Positions 44,827 through 53,743 of a stretch of 64,000 nucleotides of DNA are shown in pieces; position 1 is the stretch's first letter; the number at the start of each line of letters is the position of its first letter. The stretch is from Enterococcus sp. HY326 (GTDB lineage Bacteria; Bacillota; Bacilli; Lactobacillales; Enterococcaceae), in NCBI RefSeq assembly GCF_026157065.1, contig NZ_JANLGQ010000001.1:372001-436000 (forward strand), in the 5' to 3' direction. Made by a program: the position numbers and the translations under genes. Under the pieces are notes generated by a model. That model saw only the letters and a list, made by a program, of their open reading frames with translations. It searched no databases and was not told the origin of the DNA.

Positions 44827-47433
44827 ATGAGCAAACTTATTTATGATTTTTCAGAGGGAACGAAGGAAGATTTGGACTTATTAGGCGGCAAAGGAGCAAA
44901 CTTAGCGGAGATGACTAGCTTAGAATTACCTGTGCCTTTCGGCTTCACCATCACCACTGGCGCCTGCATGGATTATTTAGATACCCTTTGCCTTTCCCAA
45001 GACTTACTTGAGACAATCAAACAGTATGTCACATTACTGGAAAATAAAACAAATAAACAATTTGGTGCTACTCGTAATCCCCTCTTGGTGTCGGTCCGTA
45101 GCGGTTCAAAATTTTCGATGCCCGGCATGATGGACACTATTTTAAATTTAGGTTTAAACGATCAAACCGTAGTAGCTTTGGCAACAGCTACCGGCAATCC
45201 AGCCTTTGCCTATGATTGCTATCGTCGGCTAATTCAAATGTATGCCGATGTTGTCAAAGGCGTTGACCGCAGTTATTTTGAAAATTATTTAGACCATTAC
45301 AAAAAGGAACATGAGTATACAGAAGATAATCAATTAACAGGGGCTGACTGGCAACGGGTCACAGAAGCCTATCAGTTAATTTATATGGAACATATTAAAG
45401 AAAAATTTCCACAGGATCCTTTTGAGCAATTAACCGCAGCGGTGCAAGCAGTTTTTGCCTCTTGGAATAATCCTCGAGCCAAAACCTATCGCCGGCTGCA
45501 TCAAATTTCTGATGATTTGGGTACTGCCGTCAATATCCAAGCAATGGTCTTTGGCAATACTGGCGAGCAAAGCGGCACAGGCGTGGCCTTCACCCGCAAT
45601 CCCGCAACCGGTGAGACTGGTATTTTTGGAGAATATTTAATCAACGCCCAAGGGGAAGATGTCGTTGCGGGGATTCGAACGCCGAAAGAAATCAGTCAGT
45701 TACAAACAGAGCAGCCCGAGGTCTATCACCAATTTGAAAAAATTTGTACGATTTTAGAAGACCATAATCGGGATATGCAGGATATCGAATTCACGATTGA
45801 AAATGGTGAATTATTTATTTTGCAAACTAGAAACGGCAAGCGGACTGCCAAAGCCGCCATGAAAATTGCGATTGATTTAGCTGAAAGCGGAGCGATTACA
45901 AAACAAGAGGCCTTGAATCGAATTACGCCAGAAATGATTAATCAATCTCTCCACCCTGTTTTCGATGAAGAAGCCTTAAAAACCGCCGAACCATTAGTCA
46001 GCGGTTTGCCAGCAAGTCCCGGTGCTGCTACCGGAAAAATTTATTTCACAGCGGCAGCGGCGAAGGATGCCCATGACGCCGGCGAAAAAGTTATTTTGCT
46101 GCGGCAAGACACTTCTCCAGAAGATATTGAAGGCATGGTGGTCAGTGAAGCCATCGTCACATCCAGAGGCGGTATGACATCCCATGCGGCCGTGGTCGCC
46201 CGTGGAATGGGGACCTGCTGTATTGTGGGCTGTGAGGCCTTGGAGGTGGATGAATTTATGAAACGGGCCAAAACCGGTGACGTTGTTTTAGAAGAAGGTG
46301 ACGTTATTTCCGTGAACGGCAGCAGTGGCAAAGTTTATCTCGGCAAAATTCCGACAACCTTAGACAATGATTTTTCAAAATTATCGAAGATTTTGGAATG
46401 GGGCTTAGCGCTTGGTGATTTAAAAGTGCGGGCCAACGCTGAAACTGCTGAAGATATTCAGACAGCTTTAAAATTTGGCGCTGCCGGCATCGGCTTAGCC
46501 CGCACTGAGCACATGTTTTTCGGTGAAGAGCGCATTTGGGAAATGCGCAAAATGATTTTAGCTGACACTAAAGCCAGTCGTGAACAGGCTTTAGCCAATT
46601 TAGAAGTCTTTCAGATTCAAGATTTCCGGGAAATTTTTAGTTTGACGGCTGGCCTGCCCTGCACCATTCGCCTGTTAGATCCGCCACTGCACGAATTTGT
46701 GCCAAAGGAAGAAGACTTGAAACGGGCCGCTACAGAAACCCGCAAAAACCTAAGCGATATTCGTCAGCGAATTAGTGAACTAGAAGAGGTCAACCCAATG
46801 CTCGGTCATCGGGGTTGTCGTTTGGGGGTTACCTACCCAGAAATCTATGAGATGCAGACCAGAGCGATTATCAAAGCTGCTCTAGAAGTTTCTCAGGAAC
46901 AAAATATTCAAATCATCCCTGAAATTATGCTGCCGCTAATCAGTGAAAAACGTGAGTTGGATTTTCTGCGGGAGGTTTTAGAAAAAACAATTCAGGAAGT
47001 CTTCAACGAATATAATTTTGCGACGCCGTATAAAATCGGCTCGATGCTAGAAATTCCTCGGGCCTGTTTGACAGCAGATCAGCTTGCAGAAAACAGCGAC
47101 TTCTTTAGCTTTGGCACAAACGATTTAACCCAGCTGACCTATGGCTTTTCCCGGGATGATTCCGTTAAGTTTATTCCCGAGTATATGGAAAAACATATTT
47201 TAGCTAATGACCCGTATCAACATTTAGATACACAAGGAGTTGGTGAGTTGATGCGCACAGCGGTGAATAAAGTTAAACCGCTGAATCAAAAAATTTCCTT
47301 TGGCGTCTGTGGAGAAGTCGGTGGTGATCCTGCTTCAATCGCCTTTTTAAGAGAAATCGGCGTCGATTACGTTTCTTGCTCTCCTTATCGGATTCCCGCT
47401 GCTATTTTGGCAGTCGCCCAAAGCAGCGTTTAA
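44827..47433 (+). CDS. ppdK: Pyruvate, phosphate dikinase
   Basis: Interconverts pyruvate + ATP + Pi and PEP + AMP + PPi. The 868-aa protein has the ATP-grasp N-terminal domain (GGKGANLAEM, SVRSGSKFSMPGMMDTILNLG), the swivelling phosphohistidine domain with the catalytic His in RGGMTSHAAVVARGMG, and the C-terminal PEP/pyruvate TIM barrel (GIGLARTEHMFF, PEIMLPLI, SFGTNDLTQLTYGFSRDD, CGEVGGDP). Length is typical. The usual PPDK regulatory protein is not adjacent. AAGGAGAG precedes the ATG. In lactic bacteria it may serve gluconeogenesis or PPi metabolism. Confidence 0.97.
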   Translation: MSKLIYDFSEGTKEDLDLLGGKGANLAEMTSLELPVPFGFTITTGACMDYLDTLCLSQDLLETIKQYVTLLENKTNKQFGATRNPLLVSVRSGSKFSMPGMMDTILNLGLNDQTVVALATATGNPAFAYDCYRRLIQMYADVVKGVDRSYFENYLDHYKKEHEYTEDNQLTGADWQRVTEAYQLIYMEHIKEKFPQDPFEQLTAAVQAVFASWNNPRAKTYRRLHQISDDLGTAVNIQAMVFGNTGEQSGTGVAFTRNPATGETGIFGEYLINAQGEDVVAGIRTPKEISQLQTEQPEVYHQFEKICTILEDHNRDMQDIEFTIENGELFILQTRNGKRTAKAAMKIAIDLAESGAITKQEALNRITPEMINQSLHPVFDEEALKTAEPLVSGLPASPGAATGKIYFTAAAAKDAHDAGEKVILLRQDTSPEDIEGMVVSEAIVTSRGGMTSHAAVVARGMGTCCIVGCEALEVDEFMKRAKTGDVVLEEGDVISVNGSSGKVYLGKIPTTLDNDFSKLSKILEWGLALGDLKVRANAETAEDIQTALKFGAAGIGLARTEHMFFGEERIWEMRKMILADTKASREQALANLEVFQIQDFREIFSLTAGLPCTIRLLDPPLHEFVPKEEDLKRAATETRKNLSDIRQRISELEEVNPMLGHRGCRLGVTYPEIYEMQTRAIIKAALEVSQEQNIQIIPEIMLPLISEKRELDFLREVLEKTIQEVFNEYNFATPYKIGSMLEIPRACLTADQLAENSDFFSFGTNDLTQLTYGFSRDDSVKFIPEYMEKHILANDPYQHLDTQGVGELMRTAVNKVKPLNQKISFGVCGEVGGDPASIAFLREIGVDYVSCSPYRIPAAILAVAQSSV

Positions 47434-47451
47434 TTTATAGCAACAGGAGTT

Positions 47452-47616
47452 TGAAGAGGCTGTCTAATTAGTCTTTAAGCAGAACTAAAACCAAACTTTA
47501 TTATATTTGCTTCTGCGGTCCAGTAGCTCCTTGGCGCAAATCAGCAATATTTAGGAATTTTCTAGATATTGTTCGTAAAGTTCGGTTCTGCTTTAACTAA
47601 TTACACAGCCTCTTCA
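47452..47616. repeat. Long palindromic intergenic element after ppdK
   Basis: The ~33-bp ends at 47452-47485 and 47585-47616 are inverted near-copies (TGAAGAGGCTGT...AAGCAGAAC against GTTCTGCTT...ACAGCCTCTTCA). The pairing continues inward (AACC-AACTTTA against TAAAGTT-GGTT). The transcript would fold into one long hairpin followed by TTCTTTTTG, so it can terminate ppdK. Its size and end symmetry resemble a small mobile repeat (MITE or REP-like). No second copy was noticed in the window. Confidence 0.7.
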
Positions 47617-47661
47617 TTCTTTTTGCTATGATAAAGGAAAAAGTTCTCAAAAAGGAGTTTT

Positions 47662-48207
47662 ATGATGTCACTCTTTCACCGGCAGCACCGCAAAATTATT
47701 TTAGAAAATCCTTGGTATACCCTTTATCTCGATGCTATCAGTCAGGAAAGAACCGGACAAAGGTTGAATTATTTTGTCATTGATATGCACAACGAATCTG
47801 TAGCGGGAATTATTTTAAATGCCCGCCAAGAAATTTTATTTGTGGCAGTGCCTCGTTATTTACTGGACACTCTTAGCTGGGAAATTCCCGCTGGCAGTCT
47901 TGAAGCGGATGAAACTCCCGAAAGGGCATTGGCGAGGGAATGTCTAGAAGAAACCGGCTATCAAGTGACAATTACTGAAAAATTGTACGAGTATTATCCA
48001 AGTAACAGCATCACCAATCAAAAATTTGCTATTTATTTAGGCTATTTGCAAGAAGAACTACCACAAAAAGCCTTTGATCAAAATGAAGTGCAGCAGGTCG
48101 AATGGCTGACTACTACCAAAGTCAAAGAATTAATTAAACAAAATACAATTACTGACGGGCTGACTCTGACAGCCTTATTACTCTATTTGCAACATTTGAC
48201 TGAATAA
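47662..48207 (+). CDS. Nudix hydrolase (ADP-ribose pyrophosphatase type)
   Basis: A 181-aa enzyme hydrolysing nucleoside diphosphate derivatives. The Nudix box is complete: G-SLEAD-E-TPERALA-RECLEETGY (GX5EX7REUXEEXGU). The flanking SWEIPAGSLE and YEYYPSNSITNQKF resemble ADP-sugar pyrophosphatases. Two adjacent ATG codons (47662, 47665) follow AAGGAG; the second has the more usual spacing. A single gene between the palindromic element and an MFS gene. Confidence 0.92.
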   Translation: MMSLFHRQHRKIILENPWYTLYLDAISQERTGQRLNYFVIDMHNESVAGIILNARQEILFVAVPRYLLDTLSWEIPAGSLEADETPERALARECLEETGYQVTITEKLYEYYPSNSITNQKFAIYLGYLQEELPQKAFDQNEVQQVEWLTTTKVKELIKQNTITDGLTLTALLLYLQHLTE

Positions 48208-48302
48208 ATCTGCATTTTTTGTGCAACATGCAATTGAGTTTTTCTTGTGACTCCCTTAAAATAACTTTATTAACAAAATTTATAAAGTTATTGGAGGCTG
48301 CT

Positions 48303-49508
48303 ATGAAAAATTATCAAAAAACGCTCTATGCTTGTTTCACCGGCTATATTGTTCAGGCTATTTTAAATAATTTTATTCCCTTGTTGTTTTTGACCTTCCG
48401 CAGTCAATACGGAATTTCTCTGACACAAATTTCATTGCTGATTTCAGGTAATTTTTTATTGCAGTTGGCGGTGGACTTTGCAGCAATCTTTTTTGTAGAT
48501 CGGATTGGTTATCGGGTTTCAATTGTCTTAGCCCATTTGTTTGCTTTCATCGGACTAGGAAGCTTGGCCATTTTACCCAACCTGTTGCCAGATCCATTTA
48601 TTGGCTTATTATTATCCGTTTTAATTTATGCGATTGGCGGCGGTCTATTGGAAGTCTTGGTCAGCCCAATAGTTGAAGCCTGTCCGACTGACAATAAGGA
48701 AAAAGCTATGAGTCTACTCCACTCCTTTTATTGCTGGGGTTATGTTGCCGTGGTTTTAGTCTCGACAATCTTTTTTGCGATTTTCGGCATTGCTAACTGG
48801 CCGATTTTAGCAGTGCTCTGGGCCTTGATTCCCTTAGCCAATATGTTTATTTTTACCAAAGTACCGCTAGCTCCAGTTGTGCCTGAGGGCGAAGTCAGCT
48901 TAAGCAACCGGCAGCTGTTTGGTTTGAAAAGTTTTTGGCTCTTTTTAGTGATGATGGTAGCCGCCGGAGCCAGCGAGCAATCCATCAGTCAGTGGGCCTC
49001 GACTTTTGCCGAGCAGGCCTTAGGTGTCTCCAAAGCGCTGGGAGATTTGGCTGGCCCAATGCTTTTTGCAATTATGATGGGGCTTTCCCGTTTACTTTAT
49101 GGAAAATACGGTGAAAAACTCCAATTAAATAAATTTATGCAGGCGAGCGGCTTTCTCTGTCTAGCAGCCTACTTACTCGTTGGACTAAGCGGCAATCCAT
49201 TATTTGGTTTTATCGGCTGCGCTTTAAGCGGCTTTTCAGTTGGCATTTTATGGCCGGGAACCTTCAGTCTTTCTTCAAAATATATTCGTAACGGCGGAAC
49301 AGCGATGTTTGCTTATCTGGCTTTAGCGGGAGATTTAGGCTGCTCAATTGGACCGGCGCTTGTGGGAACCGTTGCTCAAAATTCTGGTAATTCATTACAG
49401 ATGGGGATTCTCAGCGGCAGCATTTTCCCAATTATGCTAGTTGCCTGTGTCTTTTTAGTTGGTGTGATGAATCGTCGGCGGGCTGGTGTTGTGTTGAAAA
49501 AAGTTTAA
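48303..49508 (+). CDS. MFS transporter
   Basis: A 401-aa major facilitator with twelve hydrophobic segments. The first cytoplasmic loop region DRIGYRVS and the symmetrical second-half loop YGKYGEKL are visible. The ATG at 48303 follows TGGAGG at 6 nt; the longer upstream frame lacks an SD. The substrate cannot be deduced; the overall look (acidic residues in helices 1 and 4 rare) is compatible with a sugar or drug transporter. Ends at a strong bidirectional terminator. Confidence 0.85.
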   Translation: MKNYQKTLYACFTGYIVQAILNNFIPLLFLTFRSQYGISLTQISLLISGNFLLQLAVDFAAIFFVDRIGYRVSIVLAHLFAFIGLGSLAILPNLLPDPFIGLLLSVLIYAIGGGLLEVLVSPIVEACPTDNKEKAMSLLHSFYCWGYVAVVLVSTIFFAIFGIANWPILAVLWALIPLANMFIFTKVPLAPVVPEGEVSLSNRQLFGLKSFWLFLVMMVAAGASEQSISQWASTFAEQALGVSKALGDLAGPMLFAIMMGLSRLLYGKYGEKLQLNKFMQASGFLCLAAYLLVGLSGNPLFGFIGCALSGFSVGILWPGTFSLSSKYIRNGGTAMFAYLALAGDLGCSIGPALVGTVAQNSGNSLQMGILSGSIFPIMLVACVFLVGVMNRRRAGVVLKKV

Positions 49509-49521
49509 AATTTTCTACAAA

Positions 49522-49579
49522 AAAAAGATTTACCTCACGCTGCCGAAAACATCTCAGGCAAGGCTGGGTAAATCTTTTT
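49522..49579. terminator. Bidirectional terminator between MFS gene and CoA-transferase operon
   Basis: AAAAAGATTTACC/GGTAAATCTTTTT arms with an inner GCTGCC/GGCAaGGC helix and A/T tracts on both sides. Confidence 0.88.
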
Positions 49580-49600
49580 CTTTAGCTGATAGCTGTCAGC

Positions 49601-50242
49601 TTATTTTTTAAAGCTACCGTAAAATGGGCTGCTGTTTTTTCTTGAATTTCCTCTAAAACTGGAATTGTCATTGATTTCTGTTAAAGTCAGTTCGCCGTTG
49701 ATAAATTCAAACACCGCTAATTCGGTGACAATCATATTGACACAATTCATTCCCGTTAAAGGTAAAGTACAATCAGTTAAAATTTTGACTTTTCCCTTTG
49801 CGGTATGTTCCATGGCTACGATGACTTTTTTGGCACCAGAAACTAAATCCATGGCCCCGCCCATACCCGGCACCATTTTCCCAGGAATAATCCAATTGGC
49901 AAGATTGGCCTTTTCATCCACTTGTAATGCACCTAAGACGGTAAAATCAACGTGACCGCCACGGATTAAGGCGAATGATGTGGCGGAGTCAACAAAGGCT
50001 GCTGATGAAGAAACCTGTGCCGGTTGACCACCAGCGTCGGTGACATAGGCTGGATCAAAATCGCCAGCATTGCCGGCACCGACAATGCCGTTTTCCGTTT
50101 GAATCGTCACGTCGACGCCTTCAGGTAAAAAACTAGGAATCATTGTCGGCAGTCCAATACCTAAATTCACCAGAGCACCATCGATAAATTCTTCTGCCAC
50201 TCGTTTGGCGATAATTTGTTTTGTTGTCAATTGCTTTTCCAT
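49601..50242 (-). CDS. 3-oxoacid/acetoacetate CoA-transferase subunit B
   Basis: A 213-aa family I CoA-transferase beta subunit (AtoA/ScoB/CtfB type). The catalytic Glu50 lies in [10 protein letters not shown], with [13 protein letters not shown] and [16 protein letters not shown] typical of the family. Together with subunit A it moves CoA from acetyl-CoA (or succinyl-CoA) to a short 3-oxoacid. It starts directly at the end of subunit A, with its SD inside that gene. Last gene of the sigma-54-type operon. Confidence 0.93.
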   Translation of the reverse strand: MEKQLTTKQIIAKRVAEEFIDGALVNLGIGLPTMIPSFLPEGVDVTIQTENGIVGAGNAGDFDPAYVTDAGGQPAQVSSSAAFVDSATSFALIRGGHVDFTVLGALQVDEKANLANWIIPGKMVPGMGGAMDLVSGAKKVIVAMEHTAKGKVKILTDCTLPLTGMNCVNMIVTELAVFEFINGELTLTEINDNSSFRGNSRKNSSPFYGSFKK

Positions 50243-50926
50243 TTAGCTCACCTTCTTTGCTGTGACAAAATCTACTAGAACTCCCGGCGTCACGATATTT
50301 TCCGGCTCAATCGCAGACACGAGATGATCTGCTTCGACGATTACTGTTTCAGCCGCTAATGCCATCAACGGGCCAAAGGTTCTTGTCGTTCCTCGATACC
50401 AGACATTGCCGCTTTCATCTACTTGAAAGCCGCTGATTAAAGCGATATCCGCTTTTAATGGTCGTTGAATTAAATATTGTTTGCCATCTATTTCCGTTTT
50501 GCCGATGGTATAACTTTGGTCTTCGACAATCGTGCCAACTCCAGTCGGCGTGATAATCCCACCAAGACCGGCACCGCCTGCGCGAATCATTTCGGCTAGA
50601 GAGCCTTGTGGAATTAAAATAACTTCTAGCTCACCGGCATTCATCTGTTGTGCCACTTCAGGATTCAAACCAACGTGAGACGCAATCAAAGTTTTGACTT
50701 GATGATTGTGAATTAATTTCGCAATGCCGTAAAAATCTTCTCCTTGAGGGCCAACGGGCATTGAGGCATCATTGGCAATCACGGTTAAATCTTTAACGCC
50801 ACTAGCTGCCAACGCTTCAATAATTTTATGGGGATTACCACACCCCATAAAACCGTTAATCATCAGTGTGGCACCGCTAGGAATTTTTGCTACGACTTCT
50901 GCAATCGAAATTTGTTTATTCTTCAT
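50243..50926 (-). CDS. 3-oxoacid/acetoacetate CoA-transferase subunit A
   Basis: A 227-aa alpha subunit (AtoD/ScoA/CtfA type) with the CoA-binding glycine pattern MINGFMGCGNPHKIIEAL and GGAGLGGIITPTGVGT. The ATG at 50926 follows AGGTGA at 5 nt; an upstream GTG in frame is less likely. It lies between thiolase and subunit B. The pair with thiolase reproduces the core of the E. coli ato pathway. Confidence 0.93.
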   Translation of the reverse strand: MKNKQISIAEVVAKIPSGATLMINGFMGCGNPHKIIEALAASGVKDLTVIANDASMPVGPQGEDFYGIAKLIHNHQVKTLIASHVGLNPEVAQQMNAGELEVILIPQGSLAEMIRAGGAGLGGIITPTGVGTIVEDQSYTIGKTEIDGKQYLIQRPLKADIALISGFQVDESGNVWYRGTTRTFGPLMALAAETVIVEADHLVSAIEPENIVTPGVLVDFVTAKKVS

Positions 50927-50935
50927 TCGTTTCAC

Positions 50936-52114
50936 CTAAACCTTTTCTACAATCAGCGCCGTCCCCATGCCGCCACCAATACATAAAGTGGCCAAACCTT
51001 TTTTTGCCTCAGGTCGTTTTTGCATTTCATGCACGAGAGTCACAACAATTCTTGCGCCTGACGCACCGATTGGATGACCAATGGCAATTGCGCCACCGTT
51101 AACATTGGTGATTTCCGGATTGATTTTTAATTCCTGTAAATCCGCTAATGCTTGCGCTGCGAAAGCTTCATTGGCTTCAACTAAATCCAAATCCGCCACC
51201 GTCAGGCCAGCTTTTTTCAAAGCATTTCTAGTGGCTGGTACTGGACCCATGCCCATAATCGAAGGATCGACTCCCCCCTGCCCCCAGCTGATAATTTTTG
51301 CCAACGGTTTAAGTCCGTGGGCTTCGACGGCTTCTTTTGAAGCAATGATTAAAGCTGCTGCCCCGTCATTAATGCCCGAAGCGTTGCCGGCGGTCACCTT
51401 GCCATCTTTTTTAAAGGCTGGCTTTAGGCTGGCTAATTTTTCGGCTGTTGTTTTGCGGGGGTGTTCATCGGTATCGACGACAATTGTTTCCCGTCGATTT
51501 TTAACAGTTATCGGGACAATTTCATCTTTGAAACGGCCAGCTTCAATCGCCGCAAAAGCTTTATTTTGCGAATTAAGGGCAAAATCATCCATTGCCTTTC
51601 TGGAAAGTTGCCATTGTTCGGCAATATTTTCAGCGGTGATACCCATATGATAATCATTGAAGGCATCCCAGAGACCATCATGAATCATCGTATCGACAAG
51701 CTCCGTATTGCCCATTCGAGCACCGAAGCGGGCCGTTTCTGAAACATAGGGAGCATTGCTCATGCTCTCTGCGCCACCGGCGACAACAATCTGATTGTCG
51801 CCAGCTAAGATTGAACGCAGGCCTTCGATAATTGTTTTCATACCGGAACCGCAGACCATATTGATTGTGGTCGCTGGTACTTCTACCGGCAGGCCGGCTT
51901 TGATGGCAATTTGCCGTGCGACATTTTGGCCTTGTCCTGCTTGTAAAGTTGCGCCGAAAAAGACTTCGTCAACAGCGTCAACTGGCACCTGACTTTTTTC
52001 TAAAACTTTTTTAAGAACTGCCGTCCCTAAATCAACGGTTTTTAAACTACTTAACGCACCGCCGAAAGATCCAATGGGACTGCGTAAAGCTTCTACAATA
52101 TAAACTTCAGTCAT
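50936..52114 (-). CDS. Acetyl-CoA acetyltransferase (thiolase)
   Basis: A 392-aa type II thiolase. The acyl-acceptor Cys88 is in NMVCGSGMK, the His in [12 protein letters not shown] and the second Cys in CIGGGMGTA. It cleaves acetoacetyl-CoA (or another 3-ketoacyl-CoA) to acetyl-CoA. In this operon, beside a CoA-transferase and an uptake system, the degradative direction is likely. It is probably distinct from the biosynthetic thiolase/HMG-CoA reductase gene of the mevalonate route found elsewhere in enterococci. Confidence 0.95.
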   Translation of the reverse strand: MTEVYIVEALRSPIGSFGGALSSLKTVDLGTAVLKKVLEKSQVPVDAVDEVFFGATLQAGQGQNVARQIAIKAGLPVEVPATTINMVCGSGMKTIIEGLRSILAGDNQIVVAGGAESMSNAPYVSETARFGARMGNTELVDTMIHDGLWDAFNDYHMGITAENIAEQWQLSRKAMDDFALNSQNKAFAAIEAGRFKDEIVPITVKNRRETIVVDTDEHPRKTTAEKLASLKPAFKKDGKVTAGNASGINDGAAALIIASKEAVEAHGLKPLAKIISWGQGGVDPSIMGMGPVPATRNALKKAGLTVADLDLVEANEAFAAQALADLQELKINPEITNVNGGAIAIGHPIGASGARIVVTLVHEMQKRPEAKKGLATLCIGGGMGTALIVEKV

Positions 52115-52138
52115 CTAAATTTCTCCTTTAAGTACCAA

Positions 52139-53431
52139 CTAAATGGCACCAGTGATAAGCCCTGATACTAAGATAATAATCGAGACCAGATAAGCCCACG
52201 GAATGGTTTTCCGCTGATGTTCCCCAAGGTCGATACCAACTAAACCAATCAATAAGAAAGTTGCAGGTGTTAATGGACTAATTGGGAAACCAGTCGTCAT
52301 TTGACCGACAATTGCCGCATGACCAACGCTTAACGGATCAACACCAACTTGAGCGGCGGTTGATGCCAAAACTGGTAAAATTCCGAAATAAAAGGAATCT
52401 GGATCAAAGAGTAAACTCATCGGCATCGCTAAAATTCCGACAACTAACGGCAGAGAACCGGCCATTGAAGCAGGAACGATTGAAACTAAACCATCTGCCA
52501 TCGCTGTAATCATGCCACTATTGGTCATGATACCAGTAAAGGAACCAGCCGCAAATAAAACGCTGGCCATCGTCAAAGCTTCATTGCCATGGGCTTTAAT
52601 TCGTTGATTTTGTTCAGCAGGTGTGCGGTAGTTCACTAATAAAGCTAAACAGAAGGCAATCATAAAGACAGCTGCTGGTGGTAACACGCCGGAAATAATG
52701 GTAGCAATCGCAACAATAATCAAAATCAAGTTTGGGATAAACATTTTAGGCCGAGCAAATTCACTAGCCGTAGAAAATTCGGTGTGATCGAATTCAATTT
52801 CTTCAAAGCCGCCTTCTGCAATTAGGCGGCGTTTTTCCCGCAGGCCTAAATAGCCAGAAATTACAATGGCCGCAACCATCCCGATACACACTGGGATAAA
52901 CATCGTGCCGTAAAAACTCATCGGCGAGTCAGCTTCCAAAGCGCTCGCTGCCCGGATGACCGGTCCACTCCAAGGTAAAATATTCGCACCGGCTGCAATT
53001 GCGACGATTGTCGCTAATGTTGAGCGACGCATGTTTAATTTTTCAAAAATTGGTAAGAAGGCTGGTACTACAACTAAGAAAGTCACGGCACCTGAGCCAT
53101 CCAAGTGAATAAACATAGCTAAAATGGCCATACCGACTGCAATTTTGACGGGATCTTTTCCCACCACCTTTAAAATTCCCCGAATAATTGGGTCAAAGGT
53201 ACCCGCATCATTTAAAACACCAAAGAATAAGACCGCAAAGATAAACATAACACCGGTGCCGGATATAGATTGAATCCCATCCAGCATAAACTCGCCGAGT
53301 TGCGGGCCGAAGCCCGCAAACAGCGCTGTTAGAACCGGTACGATAATTAAAGCCATAACTGGAATCATTTTTTTGCTCATGATTAACAGTAATAAGACGA
53401 CAATTGTAATTATTCCCCAAATTGCTAACAT
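52139..53431 (-). CDS. CitMHS-type carboxylate permease
   Basis: A 430-aa transporter of the CitMHS/ion-transporter superfamily with about twelve helices. The first conserved loop FIHLDGSGAVTFLVVVPAFLPIF and the second-half PMSLLFDPDSFYFGILPVL and HAAIVGQMTTGFPISPLTPATFLLIGL fit citrate-Mg2+:H+ symporters. In this operon it should import the acid that AtuA, CoA-transferase and thiolase degrade, whether citrate-like or another carboxylate. Starts 10 bp after the small AtuA partner gene. Confidence 0.88.
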   Translation of the reverse strand: MLAIWGIITIVVLLLLIMSKKMIPVMALIIVPVLTALFAGFGPQLGEFMLDGIQSISGTGVMFIFAVLFFGVLNDAGTFDPIIRGILKVVGKDPVKIAVGMAILAMFIHLDGSGAVTFLVVVPAFLPIFEKLNMRRSTLATIVAIAAGANILPWSGPVIRAASALEADSPMSFYGTMFIPVCIGMVAAIVISGYLGLREKRRLIAEGGFEEIEFDHTEFSTASEFARPKMFIPNLILIIVAIATIISGVLPPAAVFMIAFCLALLVNYRTPAEQNQRIKAHGNEALTMASVLFAAGSFTGIMTNSGMITAMADGLVSIVPASMAGSLPLVVGILAMPMSLLFDPDSFYFGILPVLASTAAQVGVDPLSVGHAAIVGQMTTGFPISPLTPATFLLIGLVGIDLGEHQRKTIPWAYLVSIIILVSGLITGAI

Positions 53432-53441
53432 AAGGAACCTC

Positions 53442-53741
53442 CTAAATATCCATTTCTAATAAAGCACTGCTGAGGGCTTTACCGTGGGTATCAACTGCCA
53501 GTGAACGGGTAACCCCGCCTCCCAAAGTATTGTCCAACACAAAATTCAAAGCGTTTAATTGCGGTAACTCATAACGATCGACTTTAGTTGTGCCAAATTC
53601 ACTAAACCATTCCATAACTTTTTCACTCGTCACCACGGCTTTAATCACTTCATAATTTTTTTCTTCATAGGCTATCAAAGAAATTGTTGAAATGTTTCCC
53701 TTGTCACCAGTTCTTGAATGTGCAATATTATATAATTTCAT
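53442..53741 (-). CDS. Small AtuA-associated domain protein
   Basis: A 99-aa protein (KLYNIAHSRTGDKGNISTISLIAY...LNFVLDNTLGGGVTRSLAVDTHGKALSSALLEM) matching the small domain that forms the C-terminal part of longer AtuA proteins or a separate partner subunit. The RTGDKGN and LGGGVTRSL motifs are strongly conserved in that family. The ATG at 53741 follows GGAGG located within the end of atuA, which stops 2 nt before. It very likely forms a complex with the large AtuA protein. Confidence 0.85.
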   Translation of the reverse strand: MKLYNIAHSRTGDKGNISTISLIAYEEKNYEVIKAVVTSEKVMEWFSEFGTTKVDRYELPQLNALNFVLDNTLGGGVTRSLAVDTHGKALSSALLEMDI

Positions 53742-53743
53742 TT

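Noticed and set aside
47452-47616. Remnant of a full insertion sequence
   Set aside because: No transposase coding sequence or fragment lies between the inverted ends; only a small non-coding palindromic element can be supported.
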